Assembly: GCF_025200925.1 (NCBI RefSeq)
Contig: NZ_CP104174.1
Span: 1,240,001 to 1,304,000, forward strand
Source of the DNA: Bradyrhizobium sp. CB1015
GTDB taxonomy: Bacteria; Pseudomonadota; Alphaproteobacteria; Rhizobiales; Xanthobacteraceae
Direction: 5' to 3'
Length of the DNA: 64,000 nt
Below the pieces are notes generated by a model. The model made no database searches and had not been told where the DNA came from. It saw only the letters and a list, made by a program, of their open reading frames with translations. Below are positions 40,527-50,732 of the stretch, one piece after another. A program made the translations under genes and the position numbers. The first letter of the stretch is position 1. Each line of letters opens with the position of its first letter.

Positions 40527-41380
40527 AAACGGCGATCCCCACTGTATCCGGCGGCGCTGAGCGGGCGACGAGCGACCTCGCCACTGGCCCTGCGAGTCTC
40601 GATGTATTCCATACCGGCCCCATGAGTGTGCTCGCCCGCCGCGCCTGGGGCGATGCGGACGAGCGTGGAAGGAACTATCCGAACGCCACCTTGCTGTTAG
40701 CAAACGCCGCTGCTGCCGTTCGCGGTCAGAGAAGCGGTGCTCGGACACAACTTTACGGGCTCGCAAATCTCAGCGATGGCGAACGCAAGTTGATTGACGA
40801 ATTGCTCGGAGAAGGTGAGGTGGCCGGCGTGGTTGCGCTGCCAGATGGCTCTTTGGCGCAAATCCGGGAGTCCGTGCTCGCGGGAATCTGGCGCGTGCGC
40901 ATCGGCGCGGAGCCTGCGCATGAATATGTTGAGGTCGGGTCGATTCCGCAGATTGTGCGGCGTGCCGCAACTGACTTGACGTCCGCCGATCTTGTGATCC
41001 GCACGCCGCCGAATGGCGCGATGAACGTTCAACCGGTGCTGGCCGAAATACGCGAGCGGGCGAGGGTCTGGCGATTAGGCATGCACGCCTATGTCATCAA
41101 TCTGACGTCACTGCCAATGAGCATTATCGACTTGGCATTCCTACAGCAAAGCTTGGGCAATGGACCGGTCCAACTCATGTTGCACGGCTACAGCACCTGC
41201 CGAGTGCAGGCGACCGGGATCAGGAATGTCTGGTCCGTGCAGTTCTTCAATTCTACGGACGACATCATCCTTGATACGCTGGAGGTCGGCGGCGTGCCGA
41301 TTGTTGCGTTGGCTGCTGATGAGGATTTCCAGGACTCAGCCGAGCGCATGCAGGAAATTATCGAGGCGTATTTCACATGA
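40523..41380 (+). CDS. hupH: Hydrogenase maturation protein HupH / HyaF family (285 aa)
   Basis: HupH assists maturation of the small-subunit Fe-S clusters. The start at 40523 gives [18 protein letters not shown] and overlaps the hupG-position ORF by ATGA. Recognisable blocks are [38 protein letters not shown] [33 protein letters not shown] and [15 protein letters not shown]. The C-terminus resembles the HyaF domain, with a conserved Cys. The length is normal for the family. Confidence 0.88.
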   Translation: MKTAIPTVSGGAERATSDLATGPASLDVFHTGPMSVLARRAWGDADERGRNYPNATLLLANAAAAVRGQRSGARTQLYGLANLSDGERKLIDELLGEGEVAGVVALPDGSLAQIRESVLAGIWRVRIGAEPAHEYVEVGSIPQIVRRAATDLTSADLVIRTPPNGAMNVQPVLAEIRERARVWRLGMHAYVINLTSLPMSIIDLAFLQQSLGNGPVQLMLHGYSTCRVQATGIRNVWSVQFFNSTDDIILDTLEVGGVPIVALAADEDFQDSAERMQEIIEAYFT

Positions 41381-41469
41381 AGACGTCGGCGCATCGGGTG
41401 CGATCCCGCAGACGGCGCATGCGCATGGACTATAGCTTGCGCGGGACGATGGCGGAGTGTTGCGCATGA
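41377..41469 (+). other. 30-codon ORF bridging hupH and hupK, likely hupI-hupJ deletion scar
   Basis: An ORF reading [20 protein letters not shown] and ending ECCA overlaps the hupH stop by ATGA at its start and the hupK ATG by ATGA at its end. In related clusters hupI (rubredoxin) and hupJ lie here. Neither is present and no CxxC rubredoxin motif is seen. The double coupling suggests an in-frame deletion joined the first codons of one gene to the last of another. This is inference. Confidence 0.4.
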
Positions 41470-42557
41470 GCCTTGTTGCCCGCAACAAAATCGATGTACG
41501 CATATTGCTAGCTGCCGACGTAGTCGCCTCGGTCGAGATCCTGCCGCGAGTCCGGCCGCCGCTGGCGCGCGCGTTCGCCGGAAAGGAGCCCTCGACAGTG
41601 CTCAACGTGCTGCCGCGGCTTTTCGCGTTGTGTGTCGCTGCGCAGCAAACTGCATTATTGTCTGCCATCGAGACGGCCCGCGACGAAGTGATCACCCGCG
41701 CAACAAGGCAGCAGCGTATTGCACTTATCGTTACTGAGCGCATCGCGGATTTGGCACGGAGCCTTTTTGTCGGACATCTTACGTTAGATGTCGCCAGTGC
41801 GGCGGCAATCCGCTCCCTGATGTCGGAATTGTCAGCGTTTGTCCGCTCCGCACAGCCAACCTGGAGCTCCGCTCAACGCGAAGCGACCGCGCGGATTGTC
41901 GCTGCGCTGGCCGCGCTCGGTCTATATGAGGGGGAGGCGCTGAGGTCTGGTAGCCCGCTGGCGCTTCGCGTTACGGCGCTTAATGACGTCGACGTGAAGT
42001 CAATTCCGGCGGGGCACTCATTCTTGTCTGTTGCTGACGACCCCAACATCACGAAACGGCTGCTCGGGGATGACTCGACGTTCTGCTATTCTCCCGATGT
42101 TGACGGACATGTGCCCGAGACGGGTCCATGGGCGCGCCAGATCAGCCGGGATGGGGTCCCGCTGGGACCCTTCGGTGCGGCCGAGCGGCTGATGGCCAGA
42201 CTTAATGAAATCCTGCGGCTATGTGCCTGGCTCAAGGCCGGCGCTCAGATTGGAGCCGCGGAGCATGGGATTATCGAAAGATATAAGCTAGGGCCGCGCC
42301 GTGCAGCGGCCGCGGTCGAATGCGCCAGGGGCCGTCTCTACCACGCGGTTGAACTCGATGCTCAGGGCAGAATATCCCGCTTCGAATTCCTTGCGCCGAC
42401 GGAGTGGAATTTCCACCGGCGCGGACCGCTTGTTCGGAACCTGCAAGGCGCGGTGCTGACGGCTCGAAGACGCGAAGATGCAGTCCATGCGGTGATTGCA
42501 TCGCTCGATCCGTGCGTCGCGTTCACCCTCAACCTTAGCGAAGTTCGCGATGCATGA
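41466..42557 (+). CDS. hupK: Hydrogenase assembly protein HupK (363 aa)
   Basis: HupK resembles HupL but lacks the metal-binding cysteine pairs and acts as a scaffold for active-site assembly. I chose ATG 41466 (MSLVARNKIDVRILLA) with a GGCGGAG upstream over the GTG at 41457. The HupL-like C-terminus is seen as APTEWNFHRRGPLVRNLQG and SLDPCVAFTLNLSEV, where one cysteine of the usual DPCxxC is missing. The stop overlaps hypA by 8 bases. Confidence 0.88.
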   Translation: MSLVARNKIDVRILLAADVVASVEILPRVRPPLARAFAGKEPSTVLNVLPRLFALCVAAQQTALLSAIETARDEVITRATRQQRIALIVTERIADLARSLFVGHLTLDVASAAAIRSLMSELSAFVRSAQPTWSSAQREATARIVAALAALGLYEGEALRSGSPLALRVTALNDVDVKSIPAGHSFLSVADDPNITKRLLGDDSTFCYSPDVDGHVPETGPWARQISRDGVPLGPFGAAERLMARLNEILRLCAWLKAGAQIGAAEHGIIERYKLGPRRAAAAVECARGRLYHAVELDAQGRISRFEFLAPTEWNFHRRGPLVRNLQGAVLTARRREDAVHAVIASLDPCVAFTLNLSEVRDA

Positions 42558-42891
42558 AATGGCGATTTGTCTTGGCATCATTCAGATCGTCGAGGAGAAG
42601 GTACACGAGCGATCCTCTTCGCGGGTGCGGAGCATCTGTCTGGAGATGGGAGCGCTGAGTCATGCGGCGCCTGAAGCGATCAGGTTCTGCTTTGCTGCCG
42701 CTGCAACGCGGACCGTTGCCGAGGGCGCGGCTCTTAATATCGTCGAACTGCCCGGCGTTGCCTGGTGCATGAGCTGTTCGAAGAGCGTCGAAATTGCTCG
42801 GCGCGGTGAGTGCTGCCCTTGCTGCGGCAGCTATCACTTGCAGGTGACCGCGGGCGAACAGATGCGCGTGAAAGAGTTGGAGATCGATTGA
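42550..42891 (+). CDS. hypA: Hydrogenase nickel-incorporation protein HypA (113 aa)
   Basis: HypA delivers nickel to the hydrogenase large subunit with HypB. The start at 42550 gives [17 protein letters not shown], where His2-Glu3 form the nickel site. The zinc site is CMSCSKSV (CxxC) plus CCPCCGSY (CxxC). The frame is intact and of normal length. It overlaps the end of hupK and the start of hypB, consistent with coupled translation. Confidence 0.95.
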   Translation: MHEMAICLGIIQIVEEKVHERSSSRVRSICLEMGALSHAAPEAIRFCFAAAATRTVAEGAALNIVELPGVAWCMSCSKSVEIARRGECCPCCGSYHLQVTAGEQMRVKELEID

Positions 42892-43838
42892 TGTGTACCA
42901 TTTGCGGCTGCCACCAAGGGACGCCGTCCACAAAACGCGCCGAGGCGAATGATGCGGAGAGCCATGAGCGATCCCTTCAGGACGATCGCGATTGCCATTC
43001 TGCCCTTCCGCCGGGCGACCGACGGCCGCCGCAGTCAAACCACGCTGGTGATCGCTATAAGCGCTGTCCTCGCTCAGCCAATCACCAGGCGCATAACGCG
43101 CAGGCGCTTCCGAGCGGCGTCGATCCGCCTGATTTGAGGGGCTGTGGCATGACCAGAACGCGGCTCGTTGAGATTGAGCGCGATATCCTGGACAAGAATA
43201 ATGGAATTGCGGCGAACAATCGCGCGCTCTTCGTAGCCGATGACCTGCTTGTATTTAATCTTTTGTCCAGCCCCGGTGCCGGTAAAACGACACTGCTCGT
43301 CCGCGCGGTGTCCGAGCTCAAGTGCAGCCGGTGGGTCGGGGTCATCGAAGGGGACCAGCAGACCTCGAACGATGCCAAACGTATTCAGGCCGCCGGCGTG
43401 CCAGCCGTTCAAATCAATACCGGCAAGAATTGTCATCTCGACGCTGCAATGATTGGCGACGCTTATCGCCGCCTGCCGCTGCTCTCGGGCGGTATTCTCT
43501 TCATCGAGAACGTGGGTAATCTGATCTGTCCCGCTGCCTTCGATCTTGGCGAAACCTGCAAGATCGTAGTGTTCTCGATTACTGAAGGTGAAGACAAGCC
43601 GCTCAAATATCCTGATGTGTTTGCCGCTTCGTCGCTCATGGTGATTAACAAGATTGATCTAGCGTCGCTGCTCGAATTCGACGTGGGCAAGGCCATCGAA
43701 TACGCCAGACGGGTCAACCCAAAGATCGACGTGATTGTAGTTTCGGCTCGGACTGGCGAAGGCTTTGCCGCGCTCTACGCCTGGATCGATAGACAGGCGG
43801 GCCGTCAGAGGCGCGCCTTCGAGGACAAAGGGCGATGA
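42891..43838 (+). CDS. hypB: Hydrogenase nickel-incorporation GTPase HypB (315 aa), histidine-poor
   Basis: HypB is a GTPase inserting nickel with HypA. The start at 42891 gives [10 protein letters not shown], the usual CxxCGC nickel-binding N-terminus. The GTPase domain has P-loop [54 protein letters not shown] and INKIDLASL (NKxD). In the region around residues 30-75, where Bradyrhizobium relatives have a dense run of histidines storing nickel, only about five His remain among Arg, Gln and Pro codons, often one base from CAC/CAT. The enzyme should work, but nickel storage is likely reduced. Confidence 0.93.
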   Translation: MCTICGCHQGTPSTKRAEANDAESHERSLQDDRDCHSALPPGDRRPPQSNHAGDRYKRCPRSANHQAHNAQALPSGVDPPDLRGCGMTRTRLVEIERDILDKNNGIAANNRALFVADDLLVFNLLSSPGAGKTTLLVRAVSELKCSRWVGVIEGDQQTSNDAKRIQAAGVPAVQINTGKNCHLDAAMIGDAYRRLPLLSGGILFIENVGNLICPAAFDLGETCKIVVFSITEGEDKPLKYPDVFAASSLMVINKIDLASLLEFDVGKAIEYARRVNPKIDVIVVSARTGEGFAALYAWIDRQAGRQRRAFEDKGR

Positions 43839-46090
43839 GCGCCGCAGCCACCTGCGACCGAACACGGCTGCGCGTGGTCGTGAGTGGGGCAGTGCAAGGG
43901 GTCGGCTTTCGTCCTTACGTCTATGGACTTGCCGTTCGGTACGGATTGGCGGGGTTTGTCATCAATGGCCCTGAGGGCGTCATCATCGAGGTTGAGGGCC
44001 ACCGTGCCTCGGAGTTTGTCGCCACGTTGCCGCTCGAGGCGCCTCCATTGGCACGCATAGTCGACATCTGCGTTCGCGAGACTACGGCGCTCGCGGCGAA
44101 GGGCTTTTCGATCGGGACGAGCGAAGCCGGCAAATTGTCAACGCAGATCGTCGCTGACGCCGCGGTCTGCCAGCAATGCCTCAAAGAGCTATTCGATCCA
44201 GAAAATCGGCATTACCTTTATCCCTTCATCAGTTGCTGCCATTGCGGTCCACGCTACACCATCGCCGAACGGCTTCCGTACGATCGCCGCAACACTGTGA
44301 TGAGGGCTTTTAGTTTGTGCGCCGCGTGCGCGGCTGACTATGCCGATCCGGCAAGCCGCAGGTTTCACGCGGAGGCGATCGCGTGCCCAGCATGCGGTCC
44401 TCGGCTTAGCCATGGGATCAGCGATATTGTCGCGGCAATCGCGCGGGGGCAGATCGTGGCGATAAAGGGGCTGGGCGGATACCAGCTTCTTTGCGATGCG
44501 CGTAATCAGGACGCCGTGCAGCGTTTGCGCAGGAGAAAGCACCGCCTTCAGAAGCCGTTCGCGGTTTTGGTCGATTCCGTCGAGCGCGTCAGCGAGATCG
44601 CGGCGGCGAACGCGCCCGAGCTAGCGCTGCTAGAATCCGTAGCACGTCCGATCGTCCTCCTGCCATCACGCAACAATCTGGCGCCCGCCATAGCACCTGG
44701 TTTATCGCGAGTGGGTGTCATGCTGCCCGTACTGCCGCTGCATCACCTCATCTTCCATGCGCTTCGCTCGCCAGGTACACGTGCGGGGTCTAGCCCCGTC
44801 ATCGTGGCCACCAGTGCCAATATTTGCGGCGAACCGCTGCTGATTGATAACGCGCAGGCATTGCGGCGGCTCAACGGAATCGCCGATCTTGTCGTGACCC
44901 ATGATCGCGATATCTTGACGCGTGCTGATGATTCCGTGGTTTCGGTGGTGGCTGGCCGGCCGCAATTCCTTCGTCGTGCCCGTGGCTATGTTCCCGAGCC
45001 GATCCGCCTTGCGAGAGCCGTCCCGCCCGTGCTCGCCGTTGGCGGCGAACTGAAATCGACCGTCACCATCACCCGGGACAACCAAGCGTTCGTCTCTCAG
45101 CATATTGGCGATCTAAATACGGCCGAAGGCATCCGTGCGTTTGAGAGGACGATCCGACACCTAACATCGAGCCTTGACGTGGAACCTGTCGCTTTCGCCC
45201 ATGATCTGCATCCCGATATGGCTTCTACCCGCTTTGCGCAAGAAAATGCTCGCGCGCTGATCGCGGTCCAGCATCACCACGCACACGCTGCCGCAGTGAT
45301 CGCCGAGCATGGCCATGTGGGACCAGCGCTTGCCCTGGTGCTCGATGGCCATGGCTTCGGCTCCGACGGCGGTAACTGGGGTGGCGAACTATTGTTGTGC
45401 GAAGGGACGTGGTCCCGACGCATCGGGCACTTAGCGCCCATGCAGATGCCTGGTGGAGATCGTGCAGCCCGCGAGCCGTGGCGCATGGCGGGCGCAGTAT
45501 TACACGGGCTCGGCAGGGGTAACGAAATCGGGCAGCGCTTTGCGGCGCAACGGCAAGCCGGGTGTGTGTCGGACTTGCTCGATCAGCCGGGCGGGACCAC
45601 CACGACCAGTGCGGGACGGTTGTTCGACGCAGCAGCGGCGCTGCTGGGGATTGCGCATTTGCAGAGCTATGACGGCGAAGCAGCGATGAAGCTCGAAGCG
45701 CTGGTGCGGCGGGCAGCGATTCTCGAAGCCGGCTGGACGATCGATGGCGGCGTGCTGTCGCTTCGTCCGCTATTTTCGCGGTTGATTGCTGATGACATCG
45801 ATGCCGCAGGCGGAGCTGGGCTGTTTCATGGCACTTTCGTCGCCGCCTGCGTCGACTGGGTCACGCGCGCCGCGCGGACAACCGGCGTCAATACCGTCGT
45901 TCTGAGCGGCGGCTGCTTCCTGAACGCGGTGCTGGCGGACGAGATCCCGCGCGGTTGCAGCGCTGCCGGTCTTTCACCGTTGGTGCCGCGGCGGCTGCCG
46001 CCCAGTGATGGCGGTTTGAGCCTTGGTCAAGCCTGGATTGCCGCTCTACAGATTGCTCAACAGTCGTCCGCCAGGGGAGGAACTGCCTGA
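43835..46090 (+). CDS. hypF: Carbamoyltransferase HypF (751 aa)
   Basis: HypF makes thiocarbamate from carbamoyl phosphate for the CN ligands of the Ni-Fe centre. The acylphosphatase domain is [20 protein letters not shown]. Zinc-finger pairs are [27 protein letters not shown] and CPACGPR. A YrdC-like domain follows ([20 protein letters not shown]), then the Kae1-like C-terminus with [25 protein letters not shown] and [12 protein letters not shown]. The start overlaps hypB by ATGA. Complete at the usual length. Confidence 0.95.
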   Translation: MSAAATCDRTRLRVVVSGAVQGVGFRPYVYGLAVRYGLAGFVINGPEGVIIEVEGHRASEFVATLPLEAPPLARIVDICVRETTALAAKGFSIGTSEAGKLSTQIVADAAVCQQCLKELFDPENRHYLYPFISCCHCGPRYTIAERLPYDRRNTVMRAFSLCAACAADYADPASRRFHAEAIACPACGPRLSHGISDIVAAIARGQIVAIKGLGGYQLLCDARNQDAVQRLRRRKHRLQKPFAVLVDSVERVSEIAAANAPELALLESVARPIVLLPSRNNLAPAIAPGLSRVGVMLPVLPLHHLIFHALRSPGTRAGSSPVIVATSANICGEPLLIDNAQALRRLNGIADLVVTHDRDILTRADDSVVSVVAGRPQFLRRARGYVPEPIRLARAVPPVLAVGGELKSTVTITRDNQAFVSQHIGDLNTAEGIRAFERTIRHLTSSLDVEPVAFAHDLHPDMASTRFAQENARALIAVQHHHAHAAAVIAEHGHVGPALALVLDGHGFGSDGGNWGGELLLCEGTWSRRIGHLAPMQMPGGDRAAREPWRMAGAVLHGLGRGNEIGQRFAAQRQAGCVSDLLDQPGGTTTTSAGRLFDAAAALLGIAHLQSYDGEAAMKLEALVRRAAILEAGWTIDGGVLSLRPLFSRLIADDIDAAGGAGLFHGTFVAACVDWVTRAARTTGVNTVVLSGGCFLNAVLADEIPRGCSAAGLSPLVPRRLPPSDGGLSLGQAWIAALQIAQQSSARGGTA

Positions 46091-46091
46091 C

Positions 46092-46328
46092 ATGTGTCTT
46101 TCGGTTCCGGCGAAGATCGCGAAAATTCTACCCGACGACATGGCTCTCGTGTCGATCGATGGCCTCAGCCTGGAGATATCGATTGCCCTCGTCGACGAGC
46201 TCGATGTCGGCGATTACGTCCTCGTCCATGTCGGCTACGCGCTCGCCAAGATCGATCCGACAGAAGCCAAACGCACGCTGGAGCTCCTGCAGGAGCTGGG
46301 CAGCGCCGCGCAGGAATGCCGGTCATGA
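46092..46328 (+). CDS. hypC: Hydrogenase assembly chaperone HypC (78 aa)
   Basis: HypC carries the Fe(CN)2CO unit with HypD. The start at 46092 gives MCLSVPAKIAKI, with Cys2 as ligand, and the rest is the typical acidic beta-barrel. It begins just after hypF and overlaps the hypD start by ATGA. Confidence 0.95.
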   Translation: MCLSVPAKIAKILPDDMALVSIDGLSLEISIALVDELDVGDYVLVHVGYALAKIDPTEAKRTLELLQELGSAAQECRS

Positions 46329-47467
46329 AATATTCTGATGAATTTCGCGACAAGATCATCGCGCAGGGACTTGCGCGTGCGATTGACGCTGAGGTCAGTT
46401 CGCAAAGAGCCTATCGGTTCATGGAATTTTGCGGCGGACACACTCATGCGATCTCCCGCTATGGCCTCGAGGATCTGCTGCCCGCGAACGTCCGGATGAT
46501 CCACGGCCCCGGTTGTCCCGTCTGCGTTCTGCCCGCAAGCCGAATCGACATGGCGATCCGGCTCGTCGACCGACCAGAGGTCACTCTCTGCGTCTACGGC
46601 GACTTGATGCGCGCGCCCGGGTCGCAAGGACAGTCCCTGTTGCGAGCCAAAGCGCTGGGCGCTGACATTCGGATGGTCTACTCGACGCTCGACGCTATCC
46701 GGCTCGCCGAACAGATGCCGGGCCGCGAGGTGGTCTTCTTTGCCATCGGATTTGAGACCACGACACCCCCAACGGCGAACATGATCCGGATTGCCGAGAG
46801 CAAGCGGATGGAGGGCCTGAGCGTGTTCTGCAATCACGTGCTTACACCCTCTGCGATGCACAGCATTCTCGAGAACCCGAAGATCCGCAACACCGGCGGC
46901 GTCCCAATTGACGGCTTCATCGGGCCTGCACATGTCAGCACCATTATCGGTACGCAGCCTTACGAGCCGCTGGCAGAACAGTTCGAGAAGCCGATCGTGG
47001 TTGCGGGATTTGAACCCCTCGACGTGCTGCAAGCTATATTGATGCTGGTGCGGCAAGTGAATCAACACCGCTATGAGGTAGAAAACCAATACAGCCGTGC
47101 AGTGACACGCGAAGGCAATCGGCGCGCCAAGGGCGAGGTGTCGCAGGTATTCGAACTGCGTGATCAGTTTGAATGGCGGGGGCTTGGACTCGTACCCAAC
47201 AGCGGACTGAAGCTGAAGCGGTCGTATGCAAAATTCGACGCCGAGACGCGTTTTGCGATCCACGACATGCCTGTCGCAGACAATCCGGCGTGCGAGTGCT
47301 GTGCGATCCTGCGTGGCGCCAAACGGCCGGTCGATTGCAAGTTGTTTGGAAACATCTGCACTCCGGAAACGCCCATAGGGGCCTGCATGGTGTCATCAGA
47401 AGGGGCTTGCGCGGCGTACTGGACCTATGGCCGAGTTCGCGATGAACGGGTGAGGCAGAGGTCATGA
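46325..47467 (+). CDS. hypD: Hydrogenase formation protein HypD (380 aa)
   Basis: HypD is the Fe-S protein on which Fe(CN)2CO is built. The ATG at 46325 gives MKYSDEFRDKIIAQGLARAI. Conserved motifs are FMEFCGGHTHAISRYG, IHGPGCPVCVLP, GFETTTPPTA, CNHVLTPSAM and GFIGPAHVSTIIG. The C-terminal cluster cysteines are in ACECCAILRG, DCKLFGNICTPETPIGAC and SSEGACAAYW. Longer upstream forms run through hypC in another frame and are rejected. Stop overlaps hypE by ATGA. Confidence 0.96.
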   Translation: MKYSDEFRDKIIAQGLARAIDAEVSSQRAYRFMEFCGGHTHAISRYGLEDLLPANVRMIHGPGCPVCVLPASRIDMAIRLVDRPEVTLCVYGDLMRAPGSQGQSLLRAKALGADIRMVYSTLDAIRLAEQMPGREVVFFAIGFETTTPPTANMIRIAESKRMEGLSVFCNHVLTPSAMHSILENPKIRNTGGVPIDGFIGPAHVSTIIGTQPYEPLAEQFEKPIVVAGFEPLDVLQAILMLVRQVNQHRYEVENQYSRAVTREGNRRAKGEVSQVFELRDQFEWRGLGLVPNSGLKLKRSYAKFDAETRFAIHDMPVADNPACECCAILRGAKRPVDCKLFGNICTPETPIGACMVSSEGACAAYWTYGRVRDERVRQRS

Positions 47468-48510
47468 GCGTGAAAGCCTATCCACGCAAGCTCGACGTAA
47501 AGAACGGGCGCGTTGAACTTTCCCACGGATCTGGGGGCCGTGCCATGGCACAGCTGATCTCCGACCTTTTTCACCAAGCCTTCGGTAATGAATGGCTCGC
47601 CCGCTGCAATGATCAGTCGGCGTTTGACGTTTCGGCAGGCAGAATGGTGATGACGACCGACGGCTATGTGGTTACACCACTGTTCTTTCCCGGCGGTAAT
47701 ATCGGGTCATTGGCTGTGCACGGCACGATTAATGATGTGGCGATGTCCGGTGCGCGTCCCCTCTATCTGTCAGCCAGCTTTATCATCGAGGAGGGTTTCC
47801 GGTTTTCGGATCTGAAGACGATCGCGGATTCGATGGGCGCGGCAGCACGCGGGGCCGGCGTTTACATCATTGCCGGGGACACCAAGGTCGTCGAGCGCGG
47901 CAAGGCAGACGGTCTGTTCATCTCCGTGGCCGGGATCGGGCTTGTGGCCGATGGGCTGGATCTGTCCGCCGACAAGGTAAGGGTCGGGGATCGTGTGCTG
48001 GTGTCCGGAAGCCTCGGCGACCATGGGGTGGCGATCATGTCAAAACGTCAGAACGTCGCTTTTCAGACCGAAATCGTCTCGGACTCAGCAGCGTTGCATA
48101 ATCTCGTAGCGGTCATGATTGCCGCCGGCGGTGGCGGCATCCGGGTGATGCGCGACCCCACGCGCGGCGGGCTAGCTGCGGCTCTCAATGAGATTGCACA
48201 TCAATCCGACCTTGGGTTCCATCTGCAGGAATCAACCATTCCTGTGAAGCCTGCGGTTGCGGCTACTTGCGAGCTGCTTGGACTCGAGCCGATCCATGTC
48301 GCCAACGAGGGCAAGCTGGTTGCGATCGTCGCGCCTGATTCGGCCGATGCCGTGCTTGCTGCCATGAAAGCGCACCCGCTCGCGACCGATGCAGCTGATA
48401 TTGGTGAGGCGGTGGCTGACGATCACAAGTTTGTGCAGATGACCACCGGTTTCGGCGGTCGACGCGTCGTCGACTGGCTGTGGGGCGAACAATTGCCTCG
48501 GATCTGTTGA
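47464..48510 (+). CDS. hypE: Hydrogenase expression/formation protein HypE (348 aa)
   Basis: HypE turns the thiocarbamate on its own C-terminal cysteine into thiocyanate. The AIRS-type fold has LSHGSGGRAMAQLISDLF, MTTDGYVVTPLFFPGGNIG, VHGTINDVAMSGARP and VMRDPTRGGLAAALNEIA. It ends in WGEQLPRIC, the essential C-terminal Cys. Last gene of the hup-hyp run; hoxX and hoxA, which often follow in Bradyrhizobium, are not present here. Confidence 0.96.
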   Translation: MSVKAYPRKLDVKNGRVELSHGSGGRAMAQLISDLFHQAFGNEWLARCNDQSAFDVSAGRMVMTTDGYVVTPLFFPGGNIGSLAVHGTINDVAMSGARPLYLSASFIIEEGFRFSDLKTIADSMGAAARGAGVYIIAGDTKVVERGKADGLFISVAGIGLVADGLDLSADKVRVGDRVLVSGSLGDHGVAIMSKRQNVAFQTEIVSDSAALHNLVAVMIAAGGGGIRVMRDPTRGGLAAALNEIAHQSDLGFHLQESTIPVKPAVAATCELLGLEPIHVANEGKLVAIVAPDSADAVLAAMKAHPLATDAADIGEAVADDHKFVQMTTGFGGRRVVDWLWGEQLPRIC

Positions 48511-48891
48511 ACAGGGTACGCAGTGTCGATTTTCTGGAAGCCATCAGTGGTCATTGGCCATCAACTCCTGGAGCGCTATCGCTTGATAGGCAATCCTGCC
48601 AAACACGCGAAACGCCATCTTTACTGCTTTCGAACTTCGGCAGGCTGTGATTTCGGTCGTTAGCTTCTCTGCGAGCCGAGACCGCAATTCGGAACTATTT
48701 ATCGCCTATCGCTCAGTGTCGACGGTTAAGCTCAGCGAGCAAGGTCACACGATCCGCTCGGCACGCGTGGGTTTGAAATCCTGCGAAGCCTGTCAAATAT
48801 CGCTGAATTCCTGCGCCATTTCGGTCGGTTGCGTCGCGATATCGCTGCTCGCTTCCGATAAGAAAGGCCGCGTCAGGCAGGGAGTTATCAA
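48511..48891. other. Intergenic stretch after hypE
   Basis: The 82-codon forward ORF at 48647-48895 ends in the ald start region and is Ser/Cys-rich with no domain, so I do not support it. No trace of hoxX or hoxA is recognised. Confidence 0.4.
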
Positions 48892-49999
48892 ATGAAGGTC
48901 GGAGTCCCAAAAGAAATCAAGGCGCATGAATATCGCGTGGGCCTTACTCCTGGAGCTGCCCGCGAATACGTGGCAGCGGGCCACAGCGTGATGATCGAGA
49001 CCGATGCGGGCGCTGGCATTGGTGCAACCGATGACGATTATCGCAATGCTGGCGCAACGATTCTAACTTCCGCCGTTGAGGTATTCGCCTTGACCGAGAT
49101 GATCGTAAAGGTCAAGGAGCCTCAGCCGTCCGAATGGTCTCAGCTGCGTGAGAATCACATCCTCTTCACTTATCTGCATCTGGCTCCCGACCTGGACCAG
49201 GCTACCGGCCTCCTGGAATCAGGATGCACTGCGATCGCCTATGAGACTGTAACTGATGCGCATGGTGGTCTTCCACTGCTGGCGCCGATGAGCGAGGTCG
49301 CGGGTAGGCTTGCGATCGAAGCGGCGGGTAGCGCCCTAAAGCGGAGTACAGGCGGACGAGGCTGCTGATCGGTGGGGTGCCCGGTGTTCAGCCTGCCCGA
49401 ATCGTGGTGATCGGAGGTGGCGTCGTCGGTACGCACGCGGCACGCATGGCGGTCGGTCTGGGCGCAGAAGTGACCATCATCGATCGTTCGATAATCCGGC
49501 TCCGCGAGCTGGACGAGCTATTCGAAGGACGCGTTCGCACCAGATTTTCAACTCGAGTCTGTAGAGGAAGAGGTATTTGCGGCGGATGTGGTGATTGGTG
49601 CCGTGCTCGTTCCAGGTGCGAGCGCGCCGAAGCTGGTCCGCCGGAGCATGCTGAGCTCGATGCGCAAGAGGGCGGTACTCGTGGACGTCGCTATCGATCA
49701 GGGCGGCTGCTTTGAGACATCACACCCAACCACTCACGCGGATCAAACTTACGAAGTAGATGGCATCATTCATTAGTGTGGCCAATATGCCCGGCGCCGT
49801 TCCGCTGACCTCGAGTCAAGCACTGAATAACGCAACTCTGCCGTTTGGTTTGGCTCTGGCCAACAAGGGTTTTTCCGCCGTGCTCGAAAATCCCCATTTG
49901 CGCGCAGGCCTCAACGTCCATCGGGGCCGGCTAACTTACAAAGCGGTGGCCGAAAGCCTCGGGCTGCCCTTCTCACCGATCGAACAGGCTGCGGCCTGA
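48892..49999 (+). pseudogene. ald: Alanine dehydrogenase, frameshifted
   Basis: Ald interconverts alanine and pyruvate plus ammonia. The first 150 codons are intact: MKVGVPKEIKAHEYRVGLTP, ADDDYRNAGA-like TDDDYRNAGATI, MIVKVKEPQPSEW and TYLHLAPDLDQATGL. The frame then shifts near 49350 to VVIGGGVVGTHAARMAVGLG (Rossmann loop), near 49540 to EEEVFAADVVIGAVLVPGAS, and a stop at TAG after DGIIH breaks [20 protein letters not shown]. The last part ends [10 protein letters not shown]. Multiple lesions rule out a working enzyme. Confidence 0.92.
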
Positions 50000-50034
50000 T
50001 CCCAAAGGCCCTCATGGGCGTTTCCTCCGTGACT

Positions 50035-50062
50035 AAGCCACCCTTTGGGGTGGCTTTTTTTC
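50035..50062 (+). terminator. Rho-independent terminator after ald
   Basis: AAGCCACCC (50035-50043) pairs with GGGTGGCTT (50048-50056) around a 4-base loop and runs into a T tract. It sits just after the ald reading frame, a strong canonical terminator that has outlived its broken gene. Confidence 0.88.
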
Positions 50063-50597
50063 GGCTACACCCATCGACTGACGCCGCCGGCATCTATTTT
50101 GAGCGCGGAGCGTAGGTAGGATCACCAAACGAACACCTGGCTTCAGTCGCCCGCACGAGGGGGAGACAGTGTACTTTTGCCCCATACAGCGGATGTGAAT
50201 GCCGGTTCTGCCCGCAATACGGGGCAACTGAAAATGCGTTCCGCGGGCCCTGAGAGGGACGCGCATCACGGGTGTGACTGTATCTGGAGCGACCGCCGTG
50301 ACCTTCTGACTGGCTGTGGCGAGGCGGACTGGTGAGGACCTGCCGGTTGCTGCCCGTGATGCTGTCGCGTAAGCCGCGGCTGTCCCGGTGAGTGGAATTA
50401 ACAAGATGCGCTCTGGTTTGGACCCGCGGAGAACTTCGTGATGCCGCGCGACGCATCGATCTTAGCCGCGGCACGAAGGCGTTGGGGAGGATCTCAGATC
50501 GTCCCCCCTGAGTCTGGAGAAGGTGGTTCACCTGATCTGACTGCTGTGAATCAACCATGCGCAAATCAAAGCATCGAGATCAAGCCGCCACGCCCCT
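50063..50597. other. Intergenic stretch between ald and fdxN
   Basis: A 156-codon reverse ORF at 50094-50564 is Arg/Ser/His-rich with no domain. I see no credible gene. Confidence 0.4.
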
Positions 50598-50613
50598 TGT
50601 AGGATTTGCGACA
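50598..50613 (+). promoter_or_regulatory. NifA-type upstream activator site of fdxN
   Basis: TGT-AGGATTTGCG-ACA is an exact TGT-N10-ACA site, centred about 95 bases before the transcription start implied by the promoter at 50676. Confidence 0.6.
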
Positions 50614-50675
50614 GCGTGTCGAGGCGGCGATTTGCGTTATCGAAATTACTCCAGACGAATCAAGCTCAAACTGTC

Positions 50676-50691
50676 TGGCACAAGACTTGAT
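50676..50691 (+). promoter_or_regulatory. Sigma-54-type promoter of fdxN
   Basis: TGGCACAAGACTTGAT has a perfect TGGCAC -24 element and TTG at -12, but the usual GC is GA. It lies 41 bases before the fdxN ATG, with a NifA site upstream. Confidence 0.55.
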
Positions 50692-50732
50692 AGCAAGAAA
50701 CTGTCCCGCACCTTGCTTATGGAATCGCAGTG

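Noticed and set aside
46235..47263. 342-codon reverse-strand ORF opposite hypD
   Set aside because: Shadow of a strongly conserved real gene on the other strand.
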